Source: an uncultured Clostridia bacterium (GTDB taxonomy: Bacteria > Bacillota > Clostridia > Oscillospirales > Ruminococcaceae). From it: a DNA stretch of 45,180 nt. The position numbers were made by a program, and so were the translations under genes. Position 1 is the first letter of the stretch; every line of letters begins with the position of its first letter. Below are positions 33,097 to 40,598 of the stretch, piece by piece. The notes below the pieces were generated by a model. The model was not told where the DNA came from. It saw nothing but the letters and a program-made list of their open reading frames with translations, and ran no database searches. The stretch covers positions 1 through 45,180 of the forward strand of contig CANQYC010000002.1 of assembly GCA_947627945.1 (NCBI GenBank). Direction: 5' to 3'.

Positions 33097-33186
33097 TCAT
33101 CTTACTTGCGGGCATAGACCCCGAAAAGTGTATACGCCCCACCGCCCCCTCCGCAGAAGGGTCGATGAAGCGTCCTTGCTCCCGTA

Positions 33187-34422
33187 TTACTGCGGCTCCA
33201 TATCCGAAAGACCGCCATTGAGATAAAAATTCTTCATCAGCACGAGAGAACAGCCGGCAAGGAAATCCGTCCTGCTCTCCACCGTACTGCATACGATGCG
33301 CTCGGCGATGTCGTCGCCGACAAATTCCCGGACATAGCTGCGGAACTCTGTGAAACCCCGCTCACTCAGTCCGAAGTGATGCAGCACCACCCGCTGACAC
33401 TGATAGCTGCATACCAGATTGTGCAGCAGCACGCTCCAGTCCTGCATGATCTCCCGGACGACACCCTCACAGCGTGCATCCCCTGCGGAGATCGCACGGT
33501 ACATCTGTTCGAGCGTGACATGTTCGATATACCCCTCTGTGGCGTTGTAGAGGAACGGCGTGCGCTCCCGGCTGTAGATCTCAGCGATCCTTGCCTGCAT
33601 CGCCTGTGTGGAAAGCTGTGCCCGCACAGAGCCAGCCGGATAGCCGTCCTGCTGCCTGCCGCCCGGATGGATGATACAACGCTCCGTCAGGTAACTGTAG
33701 GTCAGATAATCTGTCTCCTGCTTTTCCGGACGCAGCACGGAGATATGGATACGGCTGCCCAGATGCAGATAGACGGTGTTGCCTGTCGGTACGCCGCTCC
33801 GCTGGAGATCGGCATTGGCGAGCGACAAAAGCCATACGGCATTGCCGCAGAACACCTGCGGCATCTGCGGGGTGGACAGTGCCTGTGTCAGATCCTTGAA
33901 ATCGAGCATACCATCCTTGTAGTAAACACGCATCCTGCCGATCATGACGGGCATCACGCCCACGCCCAGACCCAGTACATCCGCTTTGTTCAGACAGGCA
34001 TTGCTCATTATCTGAGAAGCGGCGGAGAGGATGAACTGTAAGATCTCCTTGCGGGTGGTATGGTCGGTGCAGGGCAGGCTCATCTTGTCGAGGATCTCCA
34101 TGTGCATGGTACACAGACCGGCCGAGATCTCCCGTTCCCCGATCACCGCACCGAGAACGAATTTATAATTGGCATTGATGTCCAGCAGGATCTTGCGGCG
34201 TCCCTTGGGGAGACGGCTTTCCTGCTGATAGGGGGCTTCCCCGATCTCACACAGCAGCCCCTCTGCGATCATGGAATTGGTGATCTGCGTAATGGAGGCA
34301 CGTGTGATCTGGAGCATCTGTGCCAGATCGACTCTCGAAAGCGGACCTGCTTCCCAGACGGTGCGCAGCACCTGCATCCGGTTGATCCGTTTCAGGTCAA
34401 GCTTACTGATGCCGCTGAGCAT
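33187..34422 (-). CDS. ROK-family transcription regulator, degenerate sugar-binding domain
   Basis: The 411-residue protein has an N-terminal winged helix-turn-helix (about residues 8-66, MQVLRTVWEAGPLSRVDLAQMLQITRASITQITNSMI), typical of NagC/XylR-type ROK repressors. The rest keeps the ROK fold outline (FVLGAVIGEREISAGL, LGLGVGVMPVMIG, VFCGNAVWLLSLANADL, NTVYLHLGSRIHISVL), but the zinc-binding His-x-Cys motif is absent and the usual NDANAAALGE is FCGNAVWLLSLA. So sugar kinase activity is unlikely and the effector is unknown. It has a promoter of its own. The nearest gene it might act on is pyrG just downstream, or plant-polysaccharide genes further off. Confidence 0.8.
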   Translation of the reverse strand: MLSGISKLDLKRINRMQVLRTVWEAGPLSRVDLAQMLQITRASITQITNSMIAEGLLCEIGEAPYQQESRLPKGRRKILLDINANYKFVLGAVIGEREISAGLCTMHMEILDKMSLPCTDHTTRKEILQFILSAASQIMSNACLNKADVLGLGVGVMPVMIGRMRVYYKDGMLDFKDLTQALSTPQMPQVFCGNAVWLLSLANADLQRSGVPTGNTVYLHLGSRIHISVLRPEKQETDYLTYSYLTERCIIHPGGRQQDGYPAGSVRAQLSTQAMQARIAEIYSRERTPFLYNATEGYIEHVTLEQMYRAISAGDARCEGVVREIMQDWSVLLHNLVCSYQCQRVVLHHFGLSERGFTEFRSYVREFVGDDIAERIVCSTVESRTDFLAGCSLVLMKNFYLNGGLSDMEPQ

Positions 34423-34476
34423 ACAATACCCCCTTTTTCCCTAAGTATACCGGCGATAGATGCCGATGTCATTTCT

Positions 34477-34505
34477 ATTATAGCATATTTCTGTCAGAAA
34501 AGCAA
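34477..34505 (-). promoter_or_regulatory. Promoter of the ROK gene
   Basis: On the minus strand TTGCTT (34500-34505) and TATAAT (34477-34482) are 17 bp apart, 55 bp before the start codon. Confidence 0.7.
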
Positions 34506-34579
34506 ATCCTTCCCGGCATTTCCGTCACTTTGGATAATTTCAGGGGAAAAGAGTTGAAATTCATGGGCATTCGGCTGCC

Positions 34580-35938
34580 TCAGTTTTTGATGCTGTGCAT
34601 GGGTGCGGGGATCCTGCCGCCCCGGGAGATGAACTTTGCAGCGGACTTGCGCCCGATGGGCATTACCGGGCCGGAGCCGAGCAGACCGCCGAACTCCAGC
34701 ATGTCGCCCTCTTTTTTCCCGATGGCAGGGATCAGCCGGACGGCGGTGGTCTTGTTGTTGACCATGCCGATGGCAGCTTCATCCGCCAGAATGGCGGAGA
34801 CCGTTTCGGGCGTGATGTCGCCGGGCACCACGATCATGTCCAGTCCGACCGAGCAGACTGCCGTCATGGCTTCGAGCTTCTCGAGACACAGCGTGCCCGC
34901 CTGTGCAGCAGCGATCATGCCCGCATCCTCCGAAACGGGGATAAAGGCACCCGAAAGCCCGCCGACATTGGAAGATGCCATGACACCGCCCTTTTTGACG
35001 GCATCGTTGAGGAGTGCCAGTGCGGCGGTCGTTCCATGGGTACCGCACTGCTCCAGTCCCATCCCCTCTAAGATATGCGCCACGCTGTCGCCGACAGCGG
35101 GTGTCGGTGCCAGAGACAGATCGACGATACCGAACGGCACACCCAGCATCCGGGAGGCACGTGCGCCGACCAGCTGTCCCATGCGGGTGATCTTGAAAGC
35201 GGTCTTTTTGATGACATCCGCCAGCTCATCGAGCGGCGCATCGGGATATTTTTCAATGGCAGCACGCACGACGCCCGGTCCGGACACGCCCACATGGATC
35301 TCGCAGTCCGGTTCACCGACACCGTGAAAGGCACCTGCCATAAAGGGATTGTCCTCTACCGCATTGCAGAATACCACCAGTTTGGCGGGACCGATGCACT
35401 GCCGGTCGGCAGTGGCTTGCGCAGCTTCGCAGACGATCTGTCCCATGAGTGCGGCGGCGTCCATGTTGATGCCGCTGCGGGTGGAACCGATGTTGACAGA
35501 GGCACAGACATTGCCCGTCTCTGCCAGTGCCTGCGGGATGGAACGGATCAAAGCAAGATCGCCTGCACTGAAGCCCTTGTGGACGAGGGCGGAATAGCCG
35601 CCGAGGAAATTCACGCCGCAGGTATCCGCTGCACGCTGGAGCGCATGGGCGAGTTTGACCGGATCCCCCTGCGGACAGGCGGCGGCGAGCATGGCTGCGG
35701 GGGTGACGGAAATGCGCTTGTGTACGATGGGGATGCCGTATTCCTTTTCGATCTGCTCCCCGGTACGGACAAGATGCTCCGCACGGGAGGTGATCTTGTC
35801 ATAGACCTTCCGGCATGCGCTGTCGATATCGGGGTCGATGCAGTCGAGCAGAGAGATCCCCATGGTGATGGTGCGGATGTCCAGACACTCGTCCTGGATC
35901 ATGTGGATGGTTTCAAGAATATCAACTGTATTGAGCAT
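34580..35938 (-). CDS. UPF0210 (PFL/DUF711) family protein
   Basis: The 452-residue protein belongs to the UPF0210 family: [84 protein letters not shown] and [19 protein letters not shown] are all characteristic. The biochemical role is not known; structures resemble pyruvate-formate-lyase-like barrels, which gave the name PFL family. It is encoded 12 bases after an ACT-domain gene; that pair is conserved in many Firmicutes and Archaea, suggesting the ACT protein controls it. An AAGAGGTGCC site precedes the ATG. Confidence 0.9.
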   Translation of the reverse strand: MLNTVDILETIHMIQDECLDIRTITMGISLLDCIDPDIDSACRKVYDKITSRAEHLVRTGEQIEKEYGIPIVHKRISVTPAAMLAAACPQGDPVKLAHALQRAADTCGVNFLGGYSALVHKGFSAGDLALIRSIPQALAETGNVCASVNIGSTRSGINMDAAALMGQIVCEAAQATADRQCIGPAKLVVFCNAVEDNPFMAGAFHGVGEPDCEIHVGVSGPGVVRAAIEKYPDAPLDELADVIKKTAFKITRMGQLVGARASRMLGVPFGIVDLSLAPTPAVGDSVAHILEGMGLEQCGTHGTTAALALLNDAVKKGGVMASSNVGGLSGAFIPVSEDAGMIAAAQAGTLCLEKLEAMTAVCSVGLDMIVVPGDITPETVSAILADEAAIGMVNNKTTAVRLIPAIGKKEGDMLEFGGLLGSGPVMPIGRKSAAKFISRGGRIPAPMHSIKN

Positions 35939-35950
35939 GGCGGCACCTCG

Positions 35951-36220
35951 TCATATCCTGTGCATGGAGTTGAAAATATCCTCATGCATACAGTGGATGG
36001 CAAGCCCCTCCGCATTGCCGAGTGCTGCCATTTCGTCGGACAGGGCGGTAAAATCCGAGTCAATGGAGGAAATATCCACCATCATGATCATGGCAAACAT
36101 ATCCTGTAACACGCTTTGCGTCACTTCAATGACATTGGCATTATGGCTGGCACAGATGCCGCTGACCTTGTGCAGGATGCCGATGGCATCCTTGCCGATA
36201 ACTGTGATCACTGCTCTCAT
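35951..36220 (-). CDS. Stand-alone ACT-domain protein (UPF0237)
   Basis: The 89-residue protein is one ACT domain: RAVITVIGKDAIGILHKVSGICASHNANVIEVTQSVL covers the first strand, helix and second strand, with the glycine at the ligand-binding turn (VIGKDAIGIL). ACT domains bind amino acids and control enzymes. Stand-alone members of this type lie beside UPF0210 genes in many genomes, and the next gene here is UPF0210. A strong AAGGAGG site precedes the ATG. The ligand is unknown. It follows the M20 amidohydrolase by 48 bases and is probably in one operon with it. Confidence 0.92.
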   Translation of the reverse strand: MRAVITVIGKDAIGILHKVSGICASHNANVIEVTQSVLQDMFAMIMMVDISSIDSDFTALSDEMAALGNAEGLAIHCMHEDIFNSMHRI

Positions 36221-36268
36221 AGGTGAGAACCTCCTTATGTAATATGTGAAAATCCGGGAAAGGGCGGC

Positions 36269-37486
36269 TCATCCGTTCTGTGCCGCATCCGCCAGCCAGC
36301 GGAGGGCAGTTTCTGCATAGGCGGCACTGCCGCAGTACAGGACTGAGTCGTCAAATCTGACTTCCGGATGGTGCTGACCGAACTGGTATCCGTCCCGGCT
36401 GCTGCCGGCAGTCAGGAACATGCTGACCGTGGGTACCTCATGGCTGACAAAGGCGAAATCCTCGCTGCCGCCGCCTGCCTTGCCGCCGGAGATCAGAGAC
36501 AGATCCATTGCCTGTTCTCCGAACATTTCCTGCATGTAGCGCAGCACAGCGGATGCCAGTGCGCCGTCGATCTTCATACATGGGCAGAAATCAAAGAATT
36601 CCACACGCACCTTGCAGCGCATGGCAGCACCGATCCCCTCGCAGATCTGCTGCATCCGGGTGCGGATGAGTGCGCCGACCGCATTGTCGGGATCCGTCGT
36701 GCGGATGGTGCCCCACATCTCCGCCGTGTCGGGGATGACATTGGAGGACTTTCCGGCTTCAAAGCGTCCCGTGGTGAAGATCCCGAACTGATTGCCCTCC
36801 AGCTCCCGGCTGTTGATCTCCTGCAATGCGATGTGGATGTGGGCGGCCGCCGTGATGGGGTCGATCGCCTCATGGGGCGTGGAACCGTGTCCGCCCTTGC
36901 CCTGTACGGTGATATGGTACTGTTCACAGGAGGTGGAGGCAATACCGCCGCCGGAGACCATGAGCGTGCCGGAGGGCAGCGGCATCCCGGCGGTGACATG
37001 CAGCATCACAGCCGCATCGACATGCGGATCTTCGAGCAGTCCGGCACGGAGCATGTCCGGGGAACCCTGAAAGATCTCCTCGGCGGGCTGGAATTCGAGC
37101 TTGACTGTCCCCTCGATCTCATCTTCATGGGCTTTGAGCAGGCGTGCGGCACCGAGCAGCATGGCGGTGTGCATATCATGACCGCAGCCATGCATTTTGC
37201 CGGGGATCTCGCTGCGGTAGGGTACATCCGCCTTTTCGTCCATTGCGAGCGCATCCATATCCGCCCGCAGGAGGATCGTTTTGCCGGGCTTTTTGCCGCC
37301 CGCAAGGGCGATCACGCCAGCCTTGCCCATATCCTGCGGTGTATAGCCCATTTCGGTGAGCTTTTCACGGACGAGGGCACGGGTCTTCGGGACATCGAAT
37401 CCGACTTCAGGGCAGCGGTGGATGGTACGCCGGATCTCCGTCAGCTCCGGCTGGAGCCGGCGTGCTTCCTCCAAAATCACAGACAT
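36269..37486 (-). CDS. M20-family metal-dependent amidohydrolase
   Basis: The 405-residue protein has the M20D pattern: RADMDALAMDEK (about residue 77), HGCGHDMHTAMLLGAARLL (about 99-117) with the metal ligands, EFQPAEEIFQGS (about 134), and the C-terminal GGSEDFAFVSHEVPTV. The dimerisation domain lies between about 185 and 300. The family includes hippurate and N-acetyl-amino acid hydrolases and auxin-amide hydrolases. A carboxypeptidase-like or amide-cleaving role in the cytoplasm is likely; the substrate is open. Its mRNA starts with a stable hairpin, and the ribosome site is AAAGGGG. It is first in a probable operon with ACT and UPF0210. Confidence 0.9.
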   Translation of the reverse strand: MSVILEEARRLQPELTEIRRTIHRCPEVGFDVPKTRALVREKLTEMGYTPQDMGKAGVIALAGGKKPGKTILLRADMDALAMDEKADVPYRSEIPGKMHGCGHDMHTAMLLGAARLLKAHEDEIEGTVKLEFQPAEEIFQGSPDMLRAGLLEDPHVDAAVMLHVTAGMPLPSGTLMVSGGGIASTSCEQYHITVQGKGGHGSTPHEAIDPITAAAHIHIALQEINSRELEGNQFGIFTTGRFEAGKSSNVIPDTAEMWGTIRTTDPDNAVGALIRTRMQQICEGIGAAMRCKVRVEFFDFCPCMKIDGALASAVLRYMQEMFGEQAMDLSLISGGKAGGGSEDFAFVSHEVPTVSMFLTAGSSRDGYQFGQHHPEVRFDDSVLYCGSAAYAETALRWLADAAQNG

Positions 37487-37533
37487 TTCAGTAACCCCTT
37501 TCTATGATCATTTTTATGGAACGTTTCCAATAT

Positions 37534-37552
37534 TTCCCCGGATGCCGGGGAA
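37534..37552 (-). promoter_or_regulatory. 5'-terminal hairpin of the M20 operon mRNA
   Basis: TTCCCCGG/CCGGGGAA closes an ATG loop. It lies within a few bases of the predicted transcription start, so the message would begin with a stable stem, a known way to slow decay. It could also be a protein target. Confidence 0.4.
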
Positions 37553-37560
37553 CCTATTCT

Positions 37561-37589
37561 ATTCTAACATAATTCAGGGCAGATGTCAA
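37561..37589 (-). promoter_or_regulatory. Promoter of the M20-ACT-UPF0210 operon
   Basis: On the minus strand TTGACA (37584-37589) and TAGAAT (37561-37566) are 17 bp apart. The -35 box directly abuts the bioY terminator hairpin. Confidence 0.78.
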
Positions 37590-37622
37590 GGCAGCACCGC
37601 ACAAAGATCGTGCGGTGCTGCC
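37590..37622 (-). terminator. bioY terminator hairpin abutting the next promoter
   Basis: GGCAGCACCGCAC (37590-37602) pairs perfectly over 13 bp with GTGCGGTGCTGCC (37610-37622). It lies about 40 bases after the bioY stop. Only two T's follow (those of the -35 box), so it may not be a classical terminator; a protein site is the alternative. Confidence 0.55.
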
Positions 37623-37663
37623 ACAGATGATAAGAATGGTGTTGCAAGGGGGCAGGGCAGCTC

Positions 37664-38236
37664 TCAGAGACTGCCCTCTTTGCTGCCTTTCCTGTCCATG
37701 CCACGGATCAGCGGCAGCAGCCGCCTGCTGAGCAATGCCATGAAGATGCACAGGACAATGTCCTTTGGCAGCGGCAGGAATACACAGCTCACCAGCATTG
37801 CCCACACACCGACATCGCTGCCCAGATAGTAATGGCTGATGCACCAGTAGTAAACCGTACCGATGGCATAGATCACAATTAGCCCTGCCAGTGCCGCCGG
37901 GATGAGCCGGCGGAGCTTCGGTTCCCCGCTTTCGGCGATCATGCCAGCTAAAAAGGCACCGCCGACAAAGGCGAGGATGAAGCCGAAAGTGGGTTTCAGT
38001 ACATAGGTGAGCCCGCCGCCGCCTGAGAATATCGGTACGCCGGCAAGTCCGATCGCCAGGAAACACAGCGCACTTCCGGCACCTCGCTTGCTGCCGAGCA
38101 GCAGTCCGCTGAGAACTGCGAACGGCAGCTGGAGCGTGATCGGACACAGCGGGAACGGGATGCGGACATAGGAACCGACGGCAAGCAGTGCCGCAAACAT
38201 TGCCATCAGCAGCATGGAATAGAGTTTTTTGTGCAT
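37664..38236 (-). CDS. bioY: BioY-type biotin transporter substrate-binding subunit
   Basis: BioY is the biotin-binding S component of an ECF transporter in the cytoplasmic membrane. The 190-residue protein has six hydrophobic segments and typical motifs: SYVRIPFPLCPITLQLPFAVLSGLLLGSKRGA (about residues 23-54), GLAGVPIFSGGGGLTYVLKPTFGF (about 65-88) and GTVYYWCISHYY. The ATG at 38236 is preferred: it follows GAGGAGG by eight bases, whereas 38269 would lie in the leader near a possible BirA site. The EcfA/EcfT energising genes are not in the window. Its promoter is divergent from the xylanase promoter. Confidence 0.93.
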   Translation of the reverse strand: MHKKLYSMLLMAMFAALLAVGSYVRIPFPLCPITLQLPFAVLSGLLLGSKRGAGSALCFLAIGLAGVPIFSGGGGLTYVLKPTFGFILAFVGGAFLAGMIAESGEPKLRRLIPAALAGLIVIYAIGTVYYWCISHYYLGSDVGVWAMLVSCVFLPLPKDIVLCIFMALLSRRLLPLIRGMDRKGSKEGSL

Positions 38237-38258
38237 GGGAAATGCCTCCTCAGATAAA

Positions 38259-38289
38259 TTGTAAACCATAAAACAAATTTGGTTGCTAA
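38259..38289. promoter_or_regulatory. Possible BirA operator in the bioY leader
   Basis: TTGTAAACC (38259-38267) is a perfect BirA half-site, and GGTTGCTAA (38281-38289), 13 bases on, is a weak match to the other half (GGTTTACAA). The site lies between the bioY -10 box and the ribosome site. BirA with biotinyl-AMP represses biotin uptake genes in many Firmicutes; this site is plausible but its right arm is poor and the spacing is short. Confidence 0.35.
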
Positions 38290-38292
38290 TCC

Positions 38293-38321
38293 ATTATAGC
38301 ACATCGAAGTCCAATTGTCAA
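38293..38321 (-). promoter_or_regulatory. bioY promoter
   Basis: On the minus strand TTGACA (38316-38321) and TATAAT (38293-38298) are 17 bp apart. Confidence 0.85.
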
Positions 38322-38390
38322 CCCCGTTTTTATACATGTTGACAAGCTGCAATTTTTATGGAGAATTTCTTGCGGGGCGACATTTTTTGC

Positions 38391-38419
38391 TTGACAAATT
38401 TTATCCAACGTGATATAAT
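38391..38419 (+). promoter_or_regulatory. Xylanase gene promoter
   Basis: TTGACA (38391-38396) and TATAAT (38414-38419) are 17 bp apart, about 55 bp before the ATG. A second TTGACA at 38339-38344 has no good -10 box. Confidence 0.82.
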
Positions 38420-38474
38420 GGGTGTAGTATAGATGGTTTGGTGGGAAAAATCTATCATTCTAAGGAGGGCTTTT

Positions 38475-40430
38475 ATGAAACACACATTCCGCCGCACCGT
38501 TGCGGTACTTGCAGCAATGGCGTGTGCATCTCTGGGTCTGCCGGTGGCAGCAAATGCGGAGTTCACCTTGCAGGACGGGGAGACGCTCATCTATGGCACG
38601 GACTTTGAGGACGGCGATGTCTCTGCATTCTCCAAGCGTGGGGATACCGATACATCGGTCATTTCCGCCGGCACGGATGAGACGGCACCGGACGGAGCAG
38701 GCGTCATGCTCGTCACAGACCGTTCCAGCAGCTGGAATGGTCCGCAGATCGCCGTAGAAGACTACTGCGATCCCGGTGTCAAGTATGCTGTCTCTGTCTG
38801 GGTCAAGGCACCGTGGTACAACACCTGCACCCTCAGCATGCAGTACACCGATGCAGAGGGCACTGACCACTACAGCAACCTCGGTTCTGCGGTGAGCCAG
38901 GGAGACTGGGTGCAGATCCCCGAGGTGCAGTTCAGCTATTCCGAGGACATGAAGAATGTCTACATCTACGTGGAAAGCAGTGACACCACAGATCTCTATG
39001 TGGACAGCTTCTGCCTCAAGGCTGCCAAGGTCTATGAGCCGGAGGATGACATCCCCGGACTGAAAGATGTCTATGCAGACTATTTCAAGATCGGCGGTGC
39101 CGTGACGGCTGCCGAGCTTGCGCCGAATGCTACGAAGCAGCTGATCCTGAAACATTACAACAGCATCACGCTTGGCAATGAGCTGAAACCGGAAAATATG
39201 CTCGATCAGGCAGGTTGTCAGGCAAATGCTGCCGCAGGCAATCCCGGTGAAGTCGCTGTTTCCCTCAACGGGCAGGCACGCACCATCCTCAATTTCTGCC
39301 GTGACAATGACATCCCCGTGCGTGGGCATGTGCTGGTATGGCACTCGCAGACGCCCGGCTGGTTCTTCAAGGATGACTACACCAAGGAGGGCGAATGGGT
39401 CGATAAGGAGACCATGCTTGCCCGTATGGAAAGCTACATCAAGGGCGTCATGGAGGTACTTGCCGAGGAGTATTCCGATGTGGACTTCTACGCATGGGAT
39501 GTCGTAAACGAGGCATGGCTGGATGACGGCAGCTACCGTACCGGCGGCATGTATGACGACAATGCGAACGCTTCCGGATGGGTACAGGTATTCGGCGACA
39601 ATTCCTTTATCCCCTATGCCTTTGAGTATGCCCGGAAGTATGCGCCCGAGGGATGCAAGCTGTACTACAATGACTACAACGAGTATTCTGACGGCAAAAT
39701 GAAGGCGATCGTCCAGATGGCGACCGAGCTGAAAGAAAAGGGACTCATCGACGGCATCGGCATGCAGTCGCATCTCGATGTACGCACAGGTCCGGATGCC
39801 TATCCCTCTGTCAATGCCTATATCAAGGCACTGGATACCTACACCGCACTTGGTCTGGATGTACAGATCACAGAGCTGGATGCGACCGTACCGGAAAATT
39901 CCGGCGATCAGTACTTTGAGCAGCAGGCACAGTATTACAGTGACCTGATGGATGCCATCGTTGCCCATAAGGACAGCATTTCCGCAGTGGTATTCTGGGG
40001 TACGACAGATGATACGAGCTGGCGCAGCACCAAGTCTCCGCTGCTGTTCAACGGCGACTATACCGCAAAGCCCGCTTACTATGCCATCATTGACGGACTG
40101 GCAGAGGTCGTTCCGACAGAGCCGGGCGGGGAGACCACCGAGGCTCCTGAGACCACAGAAGCACCGGATACCACCGACGAACCGACCGACGAACCCACCG
40201 AGACCACACCGCTTGCAGGCAAGCTGGGAGACACCAATGTTGACGGAGACATCACCATTCTCGATGTGATCCAGCTCAACAAGTACCTGCTTGGCGATAC
40301 TTCCGCAGTCGGAGATGAGGGTCTGGCAAATGCCAATGTAGATGGCAACGGGACGATCGATGCGACGGATTCCCTGTGGATCCTGAAATACTGCGTTCAG
40401 CTGATCAGCGATTTCAGCGAGCAGGGCTGA
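38475..40430 (+). CDS. Secreted GH10 endo-1,4-beta-xylanase with CBM22-like module and type I dockerin
   Basis: The 651-residue protein breaks down xylan outside the cell. A signal peptide (residues 1-28, ending PVAANA) is followed by a CBM22-like beta-sandwich (about 35-190; LIYGTDFEDGDVSAFSKRG ... LYVDSFCLKAA). The GH10 barrel (about 200-545) carries the acid/base E346 (WDVVNEAW), the nucleophile E467 (QITELDATV), WHSQTPGWFF and VFWGTTDDTSWR. A TE/PT linker precedes a dockerin (about 583-648): two F-hand repeats, GDTNVDGDITILDVIQLNKYLL and ANVDGNGTIDATDSLWILKY, with calcium ligands in place. So the enzyme should dock on a cohesin of a cellulosome. The start at 38475 follows AAGGAGG; a longer start is rejected. 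Sensor genes follow. Confidence 0.96.
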   Translation: MKHTFRRTVAVLAAMACASLGLPVAANAEFTLQDGETLIYGTDFEDGDVSAFSKRGDTDTSVISAGTDETAPDGAGVMLVTDRSSSWNGPQIAVEDYCDPGVKYAVSVWVKAPWYNTCTLSMQYTDAEGTDHYSNLGSAVSQGDWVQIPEVQFSYSEDMKNVYIYVESSDTTDLYVDSFCLKAAKVYEPEDDIPGLKDVYADYFKIGGAVTAAELAPNATKQLILKHYNSITLGNELKPENMLDQAGCQANAAAGNPGEVAVSLNGQARTILNFCRDNDIPVRGHVLVWHSQTPGWFFKDDYTKEGEWVDKETMLARMESYIKGVMEVLAEEYSDVDFYAWDVVNEAWLDDGSYRTGGMYDDNANASGWVQVFGDNSFIPYAFEYARKYAPEGCKLYYNDYNEYSDGKMKAIVQMATELKEKGLIDGIGMQSHLDVRTGPDAYPSVNAYIKALDTYTALGLDVQITELDATVPENSGDQYFEQQAQYYSDLMDAIVAHKDSISAVVFWGTTDDTSWRSTKSPLLFNGDYTAKPAYYAIIDGLAEVVPTEPGGETTEAPETTEAPDTTDEPTDEPTETTPLAGKLGDTNVDGDITILDVIQLNKYLLGDTSAVGDEGLANANVDGNGTIDATDSLWILKYCVQLISDFSEQG

Positions 40431-40477
40431 GTCTGGCATTTTTGTCAGATCTATGAACACAGGACATGCAAAAACAG

Positions 40478-40513
40478 ATACAGGCTGTGCCATATGGTGC
40501 AGCCTGTATTTTT
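40478..40513 (+). terminator. Xylanase gene terminator
   Basis: ATACAGGCTG (40478-40487) pairs with CAGCCTGTAT (40500-40509) and inner G-T and G-C pairs extend it; T5 ends at 40513. It lies between the xylanase and the kinase promoter. Confidence 0.88.
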
Positions 40514-40525
40514 CTGAAAAAAGTA

Positions 40526-40554
40526 GTGACAAACCGGAGAAAATATGATATAAT
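40526..40554 (+). promoter_or_regulatory. Promoter of the kinase and binding-protein unit
   Basis: GTGACA (40526-40531) and TATAAT (40549-40554) are 17 bp apart, with a TG one base before the -10. It starts a unit separate from the xylanase gene. Confidence 0.72.
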
Positions 40555-40598
40555 AAAAACAGATCACTCTGCCTGCGGCAAAAGGAGGACGGGACAAC

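Noticed and set aside
38460-40532. A 690-codon open frame antisense to the xylanase gene
   Set aside because: The frame mirrors the GC-rich codon use of the xylanase gene; the sense protein has a signal peptide, catalytic residues and a dockerin, and the antisense product has no recognisable domain.
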